Below are positions 42,139 through 50,409 of a stretch of 64,000 bases of DNA, piece by piece; within the stretch, counting starts at the first letter, position 1, and each line of letters begins with the position of its first letter. The position numbers and the translations under genes were made by a program. Source of the DNA: Aerococcus mictus (lineage in GTDB: Bacteria > Bacillota > Bacilli > Lactobacillales > Aerococcaceae). The stretch is from positions 1,302,001-1,366,000 of the forward strand of contig NZ_CP132985.1 of the NCBI RefSeq assembly GCF_003286595.3. The letters are read 5' to 3'. The notes below the pieces were generated by a model. It worked only from the letters and a program-made list of their open reading frames with translations. It ran no database searches and was not told the DNA's origin.

Positions 42139-43039
42139 CACTTTCTTCTTTAAGCAGAATCTCAGGAAAATCTAAACTTATCATGAATTGTTCATTTTGA
42201 ATATCCCCTGCCATCTTTATCCCCATCTTCTTGGCAGCGGATTGAACAATATTAAGACCTAGGCCTGAACCTCCCGACTGACGGTAGTCGCTGCCTTGCT
42301 GAAAACGTTGGAAAAGGTCAGCCAGTGGGCGAGAAAGCGGCTGGGCTAGATCATTTTTAATCACTAAGAAGCCTTTATCATCCAAACTGATCTCAACTTT
42401 TTTATCCCCATGGACGAGGACATTCTTGATTAAATTCTCAAAAATCCACTGTAAGAGATGAGTGTCTCCCTGAATATAGAGGGCTCGGTCAGGTAAGGAA
42501 AAATCTAAATCCATCCCCTGCGCTTGGAAACTATTGTAGTAGGCTAGAAAATGGTTGACCAGGTTTTCCTTTAAATCAATTTTCTCTAGCGCTAAAGGAT
42601 AATCATCGTCTTCAATTGTCATATAGGTAAAGAGCTGGTCCAGTAACAGGGTCAAGCGGTCTAAACGTTCAGATAAGTTAGCCAGGTAATGCTTGCGTTC
42701 TGATTCCGAATTGGATTCAGCCAAGAGTTGGAGATAACCTTTAATGGAAGTCAGTGGTGTGCGGACATCATGTGAGAGATTCAACAAAAGCTCTTGTTGC
42801 AGGCGGTCTTTCTTCTCTAAAGCCAGGCGCAGATCTCGTTCCTTAGTCAGGCTGGCGTTAATACTTTTTGTCAGGCGGTCAAAGGCAGGACTATAAAGTC
42901 GCTGCCTGATGAGTTGATTCGTCTTGCGTTTATTAATCTCATCTAACTGCCAGCTGAGATAAGTAACTTCCTTTTGACTCAGATAGAGAAATATCAAGAG
43001 GATCATAATGATTACAAAGGCGATGATTAAATAAGGCAC
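42122..43039 (-). CDS. Sensor histidine kinase, single membrane helix
   Basis: 305 residues. One N-terminal helix (residues 2-21) and no extracytoplasmic domain. The H box is 'LLNLSHDVRTPLTSIKGYLQLL' (His90), followed by N box 'IFENLIKNVLVHG' and G box 'GGSGLGLNIVQSAAKKMG'. The lack of a sensor domain suggests the signal is received through another membrane protein, most simply the adjacent ABC transporter (inference, by analogy with peptide-antibiotic sensing modules). Its partner is probably the regulator at 45329. A terminator separates it from the permease gene. Confidence 0.9.
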   Translation of the reverse strand: MPYLIIAFVIIMILLIFLYLSQKEVTYLSWQLDEINKRKTNQLIRQRLYSPAFDRLTKSINASLTKERDLRLALEKKDRLQQELLLNLSHDVRTPLTSIKGYLQLLAESNSESERKHYLANLSERLDRLTLLLDQLFTYMTIEDDDYPLALEKIDLKENLVNHFLAYYNSFQAQGMDLDFSLPDRALYIQGDTHLLQWIFENLIKNVLVHGDKKVEISLDDKGFLVIKNDLAQPLSRPLADLFQRFQQGSDYRQSGGSGLGLNIVQSAAKKMGIKMAGDIQNEQFMISLDFPEILLKEESESDGS

Positions 43040-43076
43040 CAGCTCACCCTTTCTATTTTTTTACCCAGTATAAGCA

Positions 43077-43118
43077 AAAAGCTCTGGCCTTGCTAGGAAA
43101 ATTTAGCAAAACCAGAGC
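43077..43118 (-). terminator. Terminator between ABC permease and histidine kinase genes
   Basis: GCTCTGG/CCAGAGC outer stem with inner TTGCTA/TAGCAA; minus-strand tail TTTTTGC. It would lower kinase expression relative to the transporter. Confidence 0.7.
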
Positions 43119-43132
43119 CCGTATACAATTAT

Positions 43133-44026
43133 CTAATGGTCAAAGTGAAAATCCATTTTGTGAATTCGCTGATAGTTAAATAAAGTGACCAGGATAATCT
43201 GACTAAGTGCTAAGAGAAGGAGTTCTAAGAACTGCCCGCTTTGGGCAAAATCAATCCCTTCATAGCGGATAAAGAAGAGCCACTTGGCTAAGGGGAGCTG
43301 GAGCCATTGACCAATAAAAGAAATTAAAGAGGACAGCATCCCCACAGATACCAAAGCCCCAATTAAGACGCTCACCGTCCGACTCTGACTCAGGAGTGTG
43401 ATTGAGGAGCAAATTGCCATAATCGTCACCAAGAGACATTCGACTAGGATAAAGTGCTTGCCTAAAGTTAAAAAGTTTAAGTCAGTAAAGGCTTGGCCAG
43501 AGAGGTAATGTGTGATGGTTCCGAAGACCAATCCCAATAATAAGGAGAGTGCTCCATAAGCGAGAGCTACACCAAATTTAGCAAAAAGCCAGCACCTGCG
43601 CGCATTTTCTAGGGGAAGAAGGTTCTTCAAGTAGCCCGAAGAGAAGTCTATACCCAAGAAGAGGACAAAGAATATCCAGGAAAACTTAGTCATGTTCATC
43701 ATGAAGGACCAAGCGGCCCGGTCCACTTTAAAATTAGCGTAGGCTTCCTGGTGTAAAACTTGGTAAGCCTCTTCATCCAAGGTCGGACTGGGCGCAGGTT
43801 CAAATTCAATACCGGCCTGCTCATCAGCTGGCATGGTGGCTTTCTTCTCATAGTTTGCCTGATCTCGGTCTTGCTTTTGCTTATAGATTTGGTAGTCTTG
43901 CCCGTAACCGTAGCGTTGAGTGACATGATAGCCAATGCCCCCTATAAGAAACATCAAGCAAATAATCACATAGAGAGCGGGACTTTTAAGCATTTTTTTC
44001 AGATCAAAGCGGATAAAATTAAGCAT
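43133..44026 (-). CDS. ABC-2 type permease
   Basis: About 297 residues, with six membrane helices and a 100-residue extracytoplasmic loop after the first helix ('TQRYGYGQDYQIYKQKQDRD ...'). This is the shape of BcrB/LanE-type permeases. ATG 44026 is 5 bases after GGGGGTGG; ATG 44029 is an alternative. It overlaps the ATPase gene by several bases, so both subunits are co-translated. Likely exports or removes a peptide antibiotic or lipid-active compound. Confidence 0.82.
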   Translation of the reverse strand: MLNFIRFDLKKMLKSPALYVIICLMFLIGGIGYHVTQRYGYGQDYQIYKQKQDRDQANYEKKATMPADEQAGIEFEPAPSPTLDEEAYQVLHQEAYANFKVDRAAWSFMMNMTKFSWIFFVLFLGIDFSSGYLKNLLPLENARRCWLFAKFGVALAYGALSLLLGLVFGTITHYLSGQAFTDLNFLTLGKHFILVECLLVTIMAICSSITLLSQSRTVSVLIGALVSVGMLSSLISFIGQWLQLPLAKWLFFIRYEGIDFAQSGQFLELLLLALSQIILVTLFNYQRIHKMDFHFDH

Positions 44027-44936
44027 CATTCCCACCCCCGGTTAATTGCATATAGTAGTCTTCCAGAGAATTTCCCGAGTAAGCAAAGCTTTCAAATAGA
44101 ATCCCTGCGCGTATGAGGCTATGGGGAATTTTTTCGGCTTGGTCCAAGTATTCATAAATATAAAGGGTGTGGTCATCGACCACTAAGAAGTCCTTAAGGT
44201 TAAGATTTTCTTCCAAGTAAGCGAGGACGGTTCTGAGATCATGACTTCTTAAGACATACTTGTTACGATTTTCTTTTTCCAGTTCTTGCTTACTCACTTC
44301 TTTAACCAAAATTCCTTGGTGGATGATGCCGATCTTATCAATCATCTTAGCCAGCTCACTGAGAATATGGCTAGAGATCATGATAGTCAGCCCTCTTTCC
44401 TGATTGAGCCGCTGGATCAGCTTTCTAAAATCAGCAATTCCTTGAGGATCCAAACCATTAGTCGGTTCATCGAGGAGCAAAATATCGGGATCCCCTACCA
44501 GTGCTAGGGCCAGACTTAAGCGCTGCTTCATTCCTAAAGAAAAGCTTTTGGCCTTTTTCTGCTTGACTTGCCCTAATCCGACCAGTTCTAAAAGCTCTTG
44601 GACATAGCCCGGCCTTCGAATGCCCATGGCCTCACATTTAAGCATGAGATTATCCCGAGCTGATAGGTGAGGATACAGCCCCGGGCCTTCAATCATCATC
44701 CCAAGTCTCAGATCATGCGCCCTGCTGTCCACCCTTTCATTAAAGAAAGTGTAGTACCCAGATGTCGCTTGAATCTGTCGACTTAATATCTTTAGAAGCG
44801 TGGTCTTCCCCGCTCCATTCCTACCTACTAACCCATAAATCTCCCCTGCTTTTATTTGGATAGAGACTTGATCTAAGGCCACCTGCTGACCATAGCTTTT
44901 AGATAAATTATCGGTTTCAATTGCTAAATTCGCCAT
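44019..44936 (-). CDS. ABC transporter ATP-binding protein (BcrA-like)
   Basis: 305 residues. Walker A 'GLVGRNGAGKTTLLK' (36-50), signature 'KSFSLGMKQRLSLALAL', Walker B 'ILLLDEPTNGLDPQGIADF' and switch His in 'ISSHILSELAKM'. The C-terminal 90 residues are an extra regulatory domain seen in BcrA/NatA-type ATPases. Pairs with the permease at 43133. Located between the response regulator and kinase genes, pointing to a resistance module controlled by its own two-component system. Confidence 0.9.
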   Translation of the reverse strand: MANLAIETDNLSKSYGQQVALDQVSIQIKAGEIYGLVGRNGAGKTTLLKILSRQIQATSGYYTFFNERVDSRAHDLRLGMMIEGPGLYPHLSARDNLMLKCEAMGIRRPGYVQELLELVGLGQVKQKKAKSFSLGMKQRLSLALALVGDPDILLLDEPTNGLDPQGIADFRKLIQRLNQERGLTIMISSHILSELAKMIDKIGIIHQGILVKEVSKQELEKENRNKYVLRSHDLRTVLAYLEENLNLKDFLVVDDHTLYIYEYLDQAEKIPHSLIRAGILFESFAYSGNSLEDYYMQLTGGGNDA

Positions 44937-45027
44937 ACTGCTATTCCTTTCTTTTTCTTAAGCCTATTATAAAAAATGAAGACTCAGAATGAATAAAGGA
45001 AGTGCAAAGAAAGTTCAAAGAATGTTA

Positions 45028-45138
45028 GAGTGCGACAGTCACACCAAAGGACGAAAGCACTGGAGAAAACTGGAATAAGCTCAACAAAGTTGAGCGTTTC
45101 CAGTTTTTGAAGTGGACGTTCGTCCTGTGACTGGAGCA
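45028..45138. repeat. Dispersed palindromic repeat, copy 2
   Basis: 111 bases nearly identical to 13258-13369 (GAGTGCGACAGTCACACC ... GTGACTGGAGCA). Differences in the arms are largely compensated (for example GCTCAACAAAGTTGAGC replaces GCTCAGCGAGTCTGAGC), so base pairing is kept while sequence changes. It lies between the response regulator and ATPase genes. Confidence 0.8.
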
Positions 45139-45151
45139 GGTTTGTAAAGGA

Positions 45152-45258
45152 TGTGAGGAAGGATCAGGGAGGGAGATTCCTTGGAAGAAAAGATGATAAG
45201 ATCAGCTTGCTGATCGTTCAACTTTTCTGAAAGGACATCCCCTACCCCTTCCGAACTC
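45152..45258. repeat. Second type of long inverted repeat
   Basis: GGAAGG...GGGAGGG on the left pairs imperfectly with CCCCTACCCCTTCC on the right, and the centre GATCAGC TTGC TGATC (near 45212-45226) flanked by GAAAAGAT/ACTTTTCT closes the fold. About 107 bases, no coding potential. It lies between copies 2 and 3 of the dispersed repeat. Confidence 0.5.
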
Positions 45259-45267
45259 AACTACAGA

Positions 45268-45306
45268 GTGCGACCGTTACAACAAAGGACGAACGAACAC
45301 TAAAAA
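45268..45306. repeat. Truncated copy 3 of the dispersed palindromic repeat
   Basis: GAGTGCGACCGTTACAACAAAGGACGAACGAACAC matches the left arm of copies 1 and 2, then diverges just before the end of the response regulator gene. The right arm is absent. Confidence 0.55.
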
Positions 45307-45328
45307 AAGTCATTCACTTTGACAATTC

Positions 45329-46000
45329 TTATAAACGAAATCCTAGCCCCCAGATAGTTTCAATCCAGTCTTTACCACTGACTGCTTTCAGTTTCTTACG
45401 CAAGTTAGATATATGCACACTAAGGGTCTTGTCATCGCCAAAGTAAGCTTCCTGCCAAGCCCCTTCATAGATCTCTTGCTTAGAAAAGATTCGCTTAGGA
45501 TAAGTCAATAAGAGCCTAAGAATCGCCCGCTCACGTGGAGTAAGTGACAATTCCTTTCCCTGATAGCTAATCAACTGATTAGCTTGATCTAGACTTAAAC
45601 CTTGACAGGAAATTATTTCCGTATTAGAAGAGCAAGTCCCCTGCTTATTTTTTAACTGAATCTCAATTCGAGCCATGAGTTCGTTTAAGTCGTAGGGTTT
45701 GACCATATAATCGTTAGCACCCGCCCTTAATAAAGATACCTTACTTGTGGAGGAATCTTTGGCTGACAGGACAATAACGGGAGTATTATTTTCTTTTCGC
45801 AAATTGCTTAGGAAGTCTTCCCCTGTCATGCCGGGCAACATCAAATCCAGAAGTATTAGGTCAAAGGCTGCTTTATCAAGATTAAGTAAGGCTTCCGTTC
45901 CTGAATAAGCCTGTTTATAGTCATAGCCTTCGCGCTTTAATTTCTCACTTAGCATGTCTTGGATACTAGGATCATCTTCTACAATTAAAATAGTGGTCAT
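45329..46000 (-). CDS. OmpR/PhoB-family response regulator
   Basis: 223 residues. Receiver domain 'TTILIVEDDPSIQDML' with acidic pocket Asp9-Asp10, phospho-acceptor Asp52 in 'LILLDLMLPGMTG', and 'IVLSAKDS'. The C-terminal winged helix has 'LSLTPRERAILRLLLTYPKRIFSKQEIYE' and 'LSVHISNLRKKLK'. ATG 46000 follows AGGAGGG by 5 bases; the frame could extend to 46072 but would cross into a promoter-like region. Partner of the kinase at 42122; it probably controls the ABC transporter between them. Confidence 0.92.
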   Translation of the reverse strand: MTTILIVEDDPSIQDMLSEKLKREGYDYKQAYSGTEALLNLDKAAFDLILLDLMLPGMTGEDFLSNLRKENNTPVIVLSAKDSSTSKVSLLRAGANDYMVKPYDLNELMARIEIQLKNKQGTCSSNTEIISCQGLSLDQANQLISYQGKELSLTPRERAILRLLLTYPKRIFSKQEIYEGAWQEAYFGDDKTLSVHISNLRKKLKAVSGKDWIETIWGLGFRL

Positions 46001-46065
46001 TTCATCCCTCCTGTTTATTTTTTTAAAACTTCCTTTGGCTTGTTTGATCATATTAGCATAAAAGC

Positions 46066-46095
46066 TTGACAAAATCCGCTTGAATTGAGTAGAAT
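46066..46095 (+). promoter_or_regulatory. Promoter of tRNA-Arg
   Basis: TTGACA (46066-46071), 18-base spacer, TAGAAT (46090-46095), about 17 bases before the tRNA. It faces away from the divergent response regulator gene. Confidence 0.65.
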
Positions 46096-46111
46096 ATAAG
46101 AGTTGTTACTT

Positions 46112-46185
46112 CTCGGGGTAGCTCAGCTGGATAGAGCAACGGTCTTCTAAACCGTGGGTCGCGAGTTCGAATCTCGCTCTCGAGA
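46112..46185 (+). tRNA. tRNA-Arg (anticodon TCT)
   Basis: 74-base cloverleaf. Anticodon stem ACGGT/ACCGT with loop CTTCTAA gives TCT (reads AGA). D arm 'GCTCAGCTGGATAGAGC', T arm 'GCGAG TTCGAAT CTCGC', acceptor CTCGGGG/TCTCGAG with two G-T pairs; CCA not encoded. A terminator follows at 46221. Confidence 0.93.
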
Positions 46186-46220
46186 TAAACGAGTGCATAA
46201 AATAAACACTCAAGCAAGTT

Positions 46221-46256
46221 AAAAAGCTGGTAGATTAATTTCTACCAGCTTTTTTC
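46221..46256 (+). terminator. Terminator of tRNA-Arg
   Basis: AAAAGCTGGTAGA pairs with TCTACCAGCTTTT, followed by TTCT. Strong hairpin 35 bases past the tRNA. Confidence 0.85.
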
Positions 46257-46325
46257 TATAGATTGATTTTAAGAGACTTATGATAATAAAAATTTCATTT
46301 TGGTAATTAACTTTGAGCAGTAGTG

Positions 46326-46480
46326 GCGCTTTGAAAGTTGGGTCTTAGCCATGACTAAGCAAGCGATGTGAAATATCGGCTAGTAGGCATCAGCCGTACT
46401 AGCCGTTTGAAGCTCGCTAGGCGAGAGACCTCGTGCTCGAGCCGGTGCCATGGCTTTTCAAGACCCAAACTTCAAAAGCA
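46326..46480. repeat. Long palindromic element (about 155 bases) beside hflX
   Basis: Outer arms: GCGCTTTGAAAGTTGGGTCTT at the left and the reverse complement of AAGACCCAAACTTCAAAAGCA at the right (46459-46480), with CCATG/CATGG inside. A central stem CGGCTAGTA/TACTAGCCG (46377-46405) and a third stem around GCTCG...CGAGC give a branched fold. No ORF with a ribosome site. It is different in sequence from the repeats at 13258 and 45028. Possibly a mobile palindromic element or a structured RNA. Confidence 0.6.
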
Positions 46481-46501
46481 GAACTGATGCTCCCTGTTCT
46501 T

Positions 46502-47734
46502 TTACTCTGTTTTAGGAAGCGGAAGATAGTCGGGCTTATAACCCATAATCTGATAAGATTCGCTTTCCCTATCGAATTCAAATTTTTCAATATAAAAACG
46601 GTTTTGCCAACCTAGCCATTCATTGGCAGCTTCTGGGGCGACTTGGACAGCAAAAGGTTGATAGATATCCTTAACCTGGTCAATAATTGCCTGACGCAAG
46701 GCTTCAATATCCTGGCTATCCTGAGCCGACATTAAAAGATGTGGACTTGAGGGTGTAAGAACCTCTTGGTCTGACTCCACTTGGTCACGCTTATTATAGA
46801 TATAGAGCTTGGGCAGGTCTTGCATATCCAAGTCTTCAAGTAATTGATTGACCACAGCCTCTTGTTCTAAGGCAAAAGCCGAAGAGGCATCCACCACAAT
46901 CATCAATAAGTCCACATTACGACTCTCTTCCAGGGTTGAATGGAAAGCATCGATAATCATGGGTGGCAGATCTTGGATAAAACCAACCGTATCTGTCAGG
47001 GTAATTTCAAAATGATTAGGTAAACTAAATTTCCGCGTTAAAGGCGTTAAGGTAGCGAAAAGTTGGTCAGCCTGGTAGGTTTGGGCATCAGTTAAGGCAT
47101 TTATCAAGGTCGACTTGCCGGCATTGGTATAGCCTAAGAGACCGATTTTAAATAGGCCTGACTTTTGCCGCCGTTCCCGAGTTAATTCTCTTTGCTTTTC
47201 CACTTCTTTTAATTCATGGCGAATTTTTTGAATTTCGTTGCGGAGAACGCGACGGTCTTGTTCCAACTTAGTTTCCCCTGGACCCCGAGTACCGATCCCC
47301 CCACCGAGACGGGATAAGACTGTCCCCATCCCAGCTAATCGGGGTAAGAGGTATTCATTCTGGGCCAAGGCCACCTGCAATTTCCCTTCTTTAGACGTTG
47401 CGCGGCTAGCAAATATATCTAGGATTAATTGGACCCGGTCAATGACGGGACAATCAATAGCCTCTTGCAGGTTGCGGTTTTGTGAAGGCGACAATTGTTG
47501 GTAGAAAATCACCAAGTCAATGTCTAACTCCTGGCTCAGGTCATGAATTTCTCGAACCTTACCGCTCCCGATCAGGTAACGGGCATCTTCTTGGTCGCGT
47601 TTCTGACTTTGCCGGCTGACTACTTGACCACCCGCAGTTTCTACTAAAGCTGCTAATTCATCCATTTGCATGGTGAAACGCAGGTCAGTGGTTTGAGGGA
47701 GTTGTAAACCGATTATTAATACATTTTCTGGCAT
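46502..47734 (-). CDS. hflX: Ribosome-associated GTPase HflX
   Basis: 410 residues. N-terminal HflX domain ('DARYLIGSGKVREIHDL', 'RDRVQLILDIFA'-type region), coiled 'GPGETKLEQDRRVLRNEI', then the G domain: G1 'LLGYTNAGKSTLINAL', G3 'DTVGFIQDLP', G4 'NKRD'. HflX splits stalled or hibernating ribosomes. Ribosome site GGAGG before ATG 47734. First of the gene run ahead of the tRNA, following miaA by 19 bases. Confidence 0.94.
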   Translation of the reverse strand: MPENVLIIGLQLPQTTDLRFTMQMDELAALVETAGGQVVSRQSQKRDQEDARYLIGSGKVREIHDLSQELDIDLVIFYQQLSPSQNRNLQEAIDCPVIDRVQLILDIFASRATSKEGKLQVALAQNEYLLPRLAGMGTVLSRLGGGIGTRGPGETKLEQDRRVLRNEIQKIRHELKEVEKQRELTRERRQKSGLFKIGLLGYTNAGKSTLINALTDAQTYQADQLFATLTPLTRKFSLPNHFEITLTDTVGFIQDLPPMIIDAFHSTLEESRNVDLLMIVVDASSAFALEQEAVVNQLLEDLDMQDLPKLYIYNKRDQVESDQEVLTPSSPHLLMSAQDSQDIEALRQAIIDQVKDIYQPFAVQVAPEAANEWLGWQNRFYIEKFEFDRESESYQIMGYKPDYLPLPKTE

Positions 47735-47753
47735 AGAAACCTCCTTTCACTCT

Positions 47754-48692
47754 CTATTCTTCTAAGAAAGCTGCCACATCACTAATTACAGTGGCTAAGC
47801 TATCCTCTTTTTCAACTAAATTATACCAGTGAACCTGGTCCATCCGATTCTTCAGCCAGGTCAACTGCCGTTTGGCATAGCGTCTCGAATTCCGCTTCAG
47901 CCGGTTGAGGCTAGTCTCTAAGTCCTCTTCTCCCCTTAAATAGGGAAAGACTTCCTTGTAGCCGATGGATTGTAAGCTTTGGCTTTTAGGATCTAGGTCT
48001 TGATCTAAGAGCCACTGGGCTTCCTGAAGTAAACCCTGGTCTACCATCAGGTCCACCCTATGATTAATGCGCTCATACAAACGCTGGCGGTCACAGTGAA
48101 GACCGATGAAGTAATAGTCATAGGGGCTGTGATGGTCGTCATGAGTTTCCTTGGCTTGAGAGAAGAGCTGATCAGAAAAGGTTCCCACCTCTAAAGCGCG
48201 GATCACTCGCTTAACATTATTGGGATGGATCTTTTCCGCCGCTTGGGGATCTAAGTCGACTAACTTTTGGTGGAGGGCTTGGTTACCGTGATTATCTGCA
48301 AAGGCTTCCATTTGCCGTCTAAAGTCTGGCCGAGGCTCAACCTGCCCCCCTAAAGAAAGGTCGAAGAGAAAAGACTCCAGATAGAGTCCTGTTCCCCCAA
48401 CTAAAATGGGCAAATCTTGGTCCGCTTCAATTGCTTCAACTTCCGATTCAGCGTCCCGCTTAAAGTCAGCCACCGTATAAGGCTGGTCAACTGACCTGAT
48501 ATCGAGTAAATGATGGGGAATCCCCTGTCTTTCATCTAGAGTCGCCTTAGCGGTACCGATATCTAAGCCCTGATAAACTTGCATGGCGTCCCCATTAATG
48601 ACCTGACCATGGAAATGCTTGGCCAATTCAATACTTAGGGCGGTTTTACCTACGGCGGTAGGACCACCAACGCAAATTAGCTTAGTCTTCAT
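47754..48692 (-). CDS. miaA: tRNA dimethylallyltransferase
   Basis: 312 residues. P-loop 'GGPTAVGKTALSIELAK' (9-25), 'NGDAMQVYQGLDIGTAK', 'LVGGTGLY' and the tRNA-binding 'SRRYAKRQLTWLKN' are all conserved. It adds the isopentenyl group to A37 of tRNAs reading U-starting codons. The start overlaps the end of recN by 11 bases, so they form one operon. Confidence 0.95.
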   Translation of the reverse strand: MKTKLICVGGPTAVGKTALSIELAKHFHGQVINGDAMQVYQGLDIGTAKATLDERQGIPHHLLDIRSVDQPYTVADFKRDAESEVEAIEADQDLPILVGGTGLYLESFLFDLSLGGQVEPRPDFRRQMEAFADNHGNQALHQKLVDLDPQAAEKIHPNNVKRVIRALEVGTFSDQLFSQAKETHDDHHSPYDYYFIGLHCDRQRLYERINHRVDLMVDQGLLQEAQWLLDQDLDPKSQSLQSIGYKEVFPYLRGEEDLETSLNRLKRNSRRYAKRQLTWLKNRMDQVHWYNLVEKEDSLATVISDVAAFLEE

Positions 48693-50394
48693 GAATATCT
48701 TGCCTTCTTTGTTGACGATAGTCTTGAGCTTGTTTCAACTGGTCTTGGGCAGCCCGGCGACTGGCTTCAGTCATGACTTCACCAGTCGTCATGTGGCCAA
48801 TCTCACCAATTCGTTCCTCTTCATTCAAGCGGCTCACTTGGGTTTGGGTCTGATCTTCATCACTAACTTTAGCGATATGTAATTGCTGGTCAGCCATAGC
48901 AGCCACTTGGGGCAGGTGGGAAATACACAGGACTTGGGCTGATAAGGCAATTTCAAACATCTTGTTAGCAATGGCTTGGGCCACCCGTCCACTCACCCCG
49001 GTATCCACTTCGTCAAAGACCACCGTAGAAGTGGGTCGACTAGCCTGTAAGATGGCCTTAATGGCTAAAATAATCCGCGAGAGTTCCCCACCACTGGCAA
49101 TTTTATGTAAGGGGCGCAAGGGTTCGCCAGGGTTGGTTTGGATATAGAAGGTCACTTCATCCGCTCCGGAAGCAGCAAAGCTTTTCCTTTGTTTAAAGTC
49201 AACCGCAAAGCGGGTATTCTTCATATACAAGTCGGCCAGCTGTTCTTCAATAGCTGCTTCCAATTCTTCCGCGATCACTAAACGTTTGTGATGGAGGGCC
49301 TTGGCAGACTTAGCAATGGCTTGCTTGGCCTGCTTAAAGTCAGCTTCTAATTCTTCTTGATGGTTTTCCCGGTCTTGTAAGTCTTGGTAGTCCTTTTGAG
49401 CCTCTTGATAATAGGCTAAGATTTCAGCAATCGACTTGCCATACTTATGCTTCAATTGGTCAATCGTGGCTAACCGTTCTTCAATCTGGTCCAAGCGTCT
49501 AGGGTCAAAGGATAAGGCATCCAAGTTATCGCGGATACTGTAAGCCAGTTCCTGGACACTGTAGTAGGCGGATTGGGCTTGTTCATAATAAGCCTTATAA
49601 TCACTATCCAAGTCTTCAATTTGTCCCAGAGCCTGGCTTGACTCACTCAGTAAGTCCACTGCATTGCCCTCTCCTTCTGACAAAGCATTGAGCGCCTGGC
49701 CTAGGGAAGCAACAATATTTTGATAGCTTTGCAGCTTTTGCCGTTCTTCGGTTAATTCATCGTCCTCGCCATCGACCAATTGGGCCAGTTCAATTTCATT
49801 AAGCTGAAACTTCAATAAATCCAGACGTTGGGCCACTTCTTGCTCATTTAAGGCAAAGTCTTTGATGGCTTTTTTAGCCTGGCGATAGTTTTGATAGTCA
49901 TTTTCGTAGGCTTCCTTCTCTTGGGCAATCCGCTTACCGGCATATTGGTCTAAGAGGTCCAGGTGGTTTTTAGGGTCAAGTAAGGTTTGGTGTTCATTTT
50001 GCCCATGGATTTCCAGTAAATAATCGCCCAATTCCTTGAGTAGAGAAACCGTTAAGGGCACGCCATTCACCTTGATGGTGTTACGCCCCTTTTGGTCTAA
50101 GGTCCGGGTAATTAGTAATTGATCATCCTCAAAGGGGATCTCTTGGTCCTTGAGGAAGTCCCGACCTGCTTGGGAAAAATCAGGCAGGTAAAAAATCCCC
50201 CGTAATTTTAATGCCTTGGTTCCATAGCGAATAAAGTCGACTGAACCCCGACCACCAGCTAAGAGCCCGAGAGCATCGATAATGATAGACTTCCCTGCCC
50301 CTGTTTCCCCGGTGAGGACCGTCATGCCTTCATCAAAGTCAATGGTCACTTGGTCGATAATGGCAAAATTTTCAATGACGATATTTTGTAACAT
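48682..50394 (-). CDS. recN: DNA repair protein RecN
   Basis: 570 residues, an SMC-like ATPase. Walker A 'TGETGAGKSIIIDALGLL' (32-49), central coiled coils (about 150-370), signature 'IASGGELSRIILAIKAIL' and Walker B 'VVFDEVDTGVSGRVAQAI'. It acts early in double-strand break repair. The operon order tlyA-recN is conserved in many Firmicutes; argR, which often lies between, is absent here. Confidence 0.95.
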   Translation of the reverse strand: MLQNIVIENFAIIDQVTIDFDEGMTVLTGETGAGKSIIIDALGLLAGGRGSVDFIRYGTKALKLRGIFYLPDFSQAGRDFLKDQEIPFEDDQLLITRTLDQKGRNTIKVNGVPLTVSLLKELGDYLLEIHGQNEHQTLLDPKNHLDLLDQYAGKRIAQEKEAYENDYQNYRQAKKAIKDFALNEQEVAQRLDLLKFQLNEIELAQLVDGEDDELTEERQKLQSYQNIVASLGQALNALSEGEGNAVDLLSESSQALGQIEDLDSDYKAYYEQAQSAYYSVQELAYSIRDNLDALSFDPRRLDQIEERLATIDQLKHKYGKSIAEILAYYQEAQKDYQDLQDRENHQEELEADFKQAKQAIAKSAKALHHKRLVIAEELEAAIEEQLADLYMKNTRFAVDFKQRKSFAASGADEVTFYIQTNPGEPLRPLHKIASGGELSRIILAIKAILQASRPTSTVVFDEVDTGVSGRVAQAIANKMFEIALSAQVLCISHLPQVAAMADQQLHIAKVSDEDQTQTQVSRLNEEERIGEIGHMTTGEVMTEASRRAAQDQLKQAQDYRQQRRQDIHED

Positions 50395-50409
50395 GACCCC
50401 TTTTCCTTT

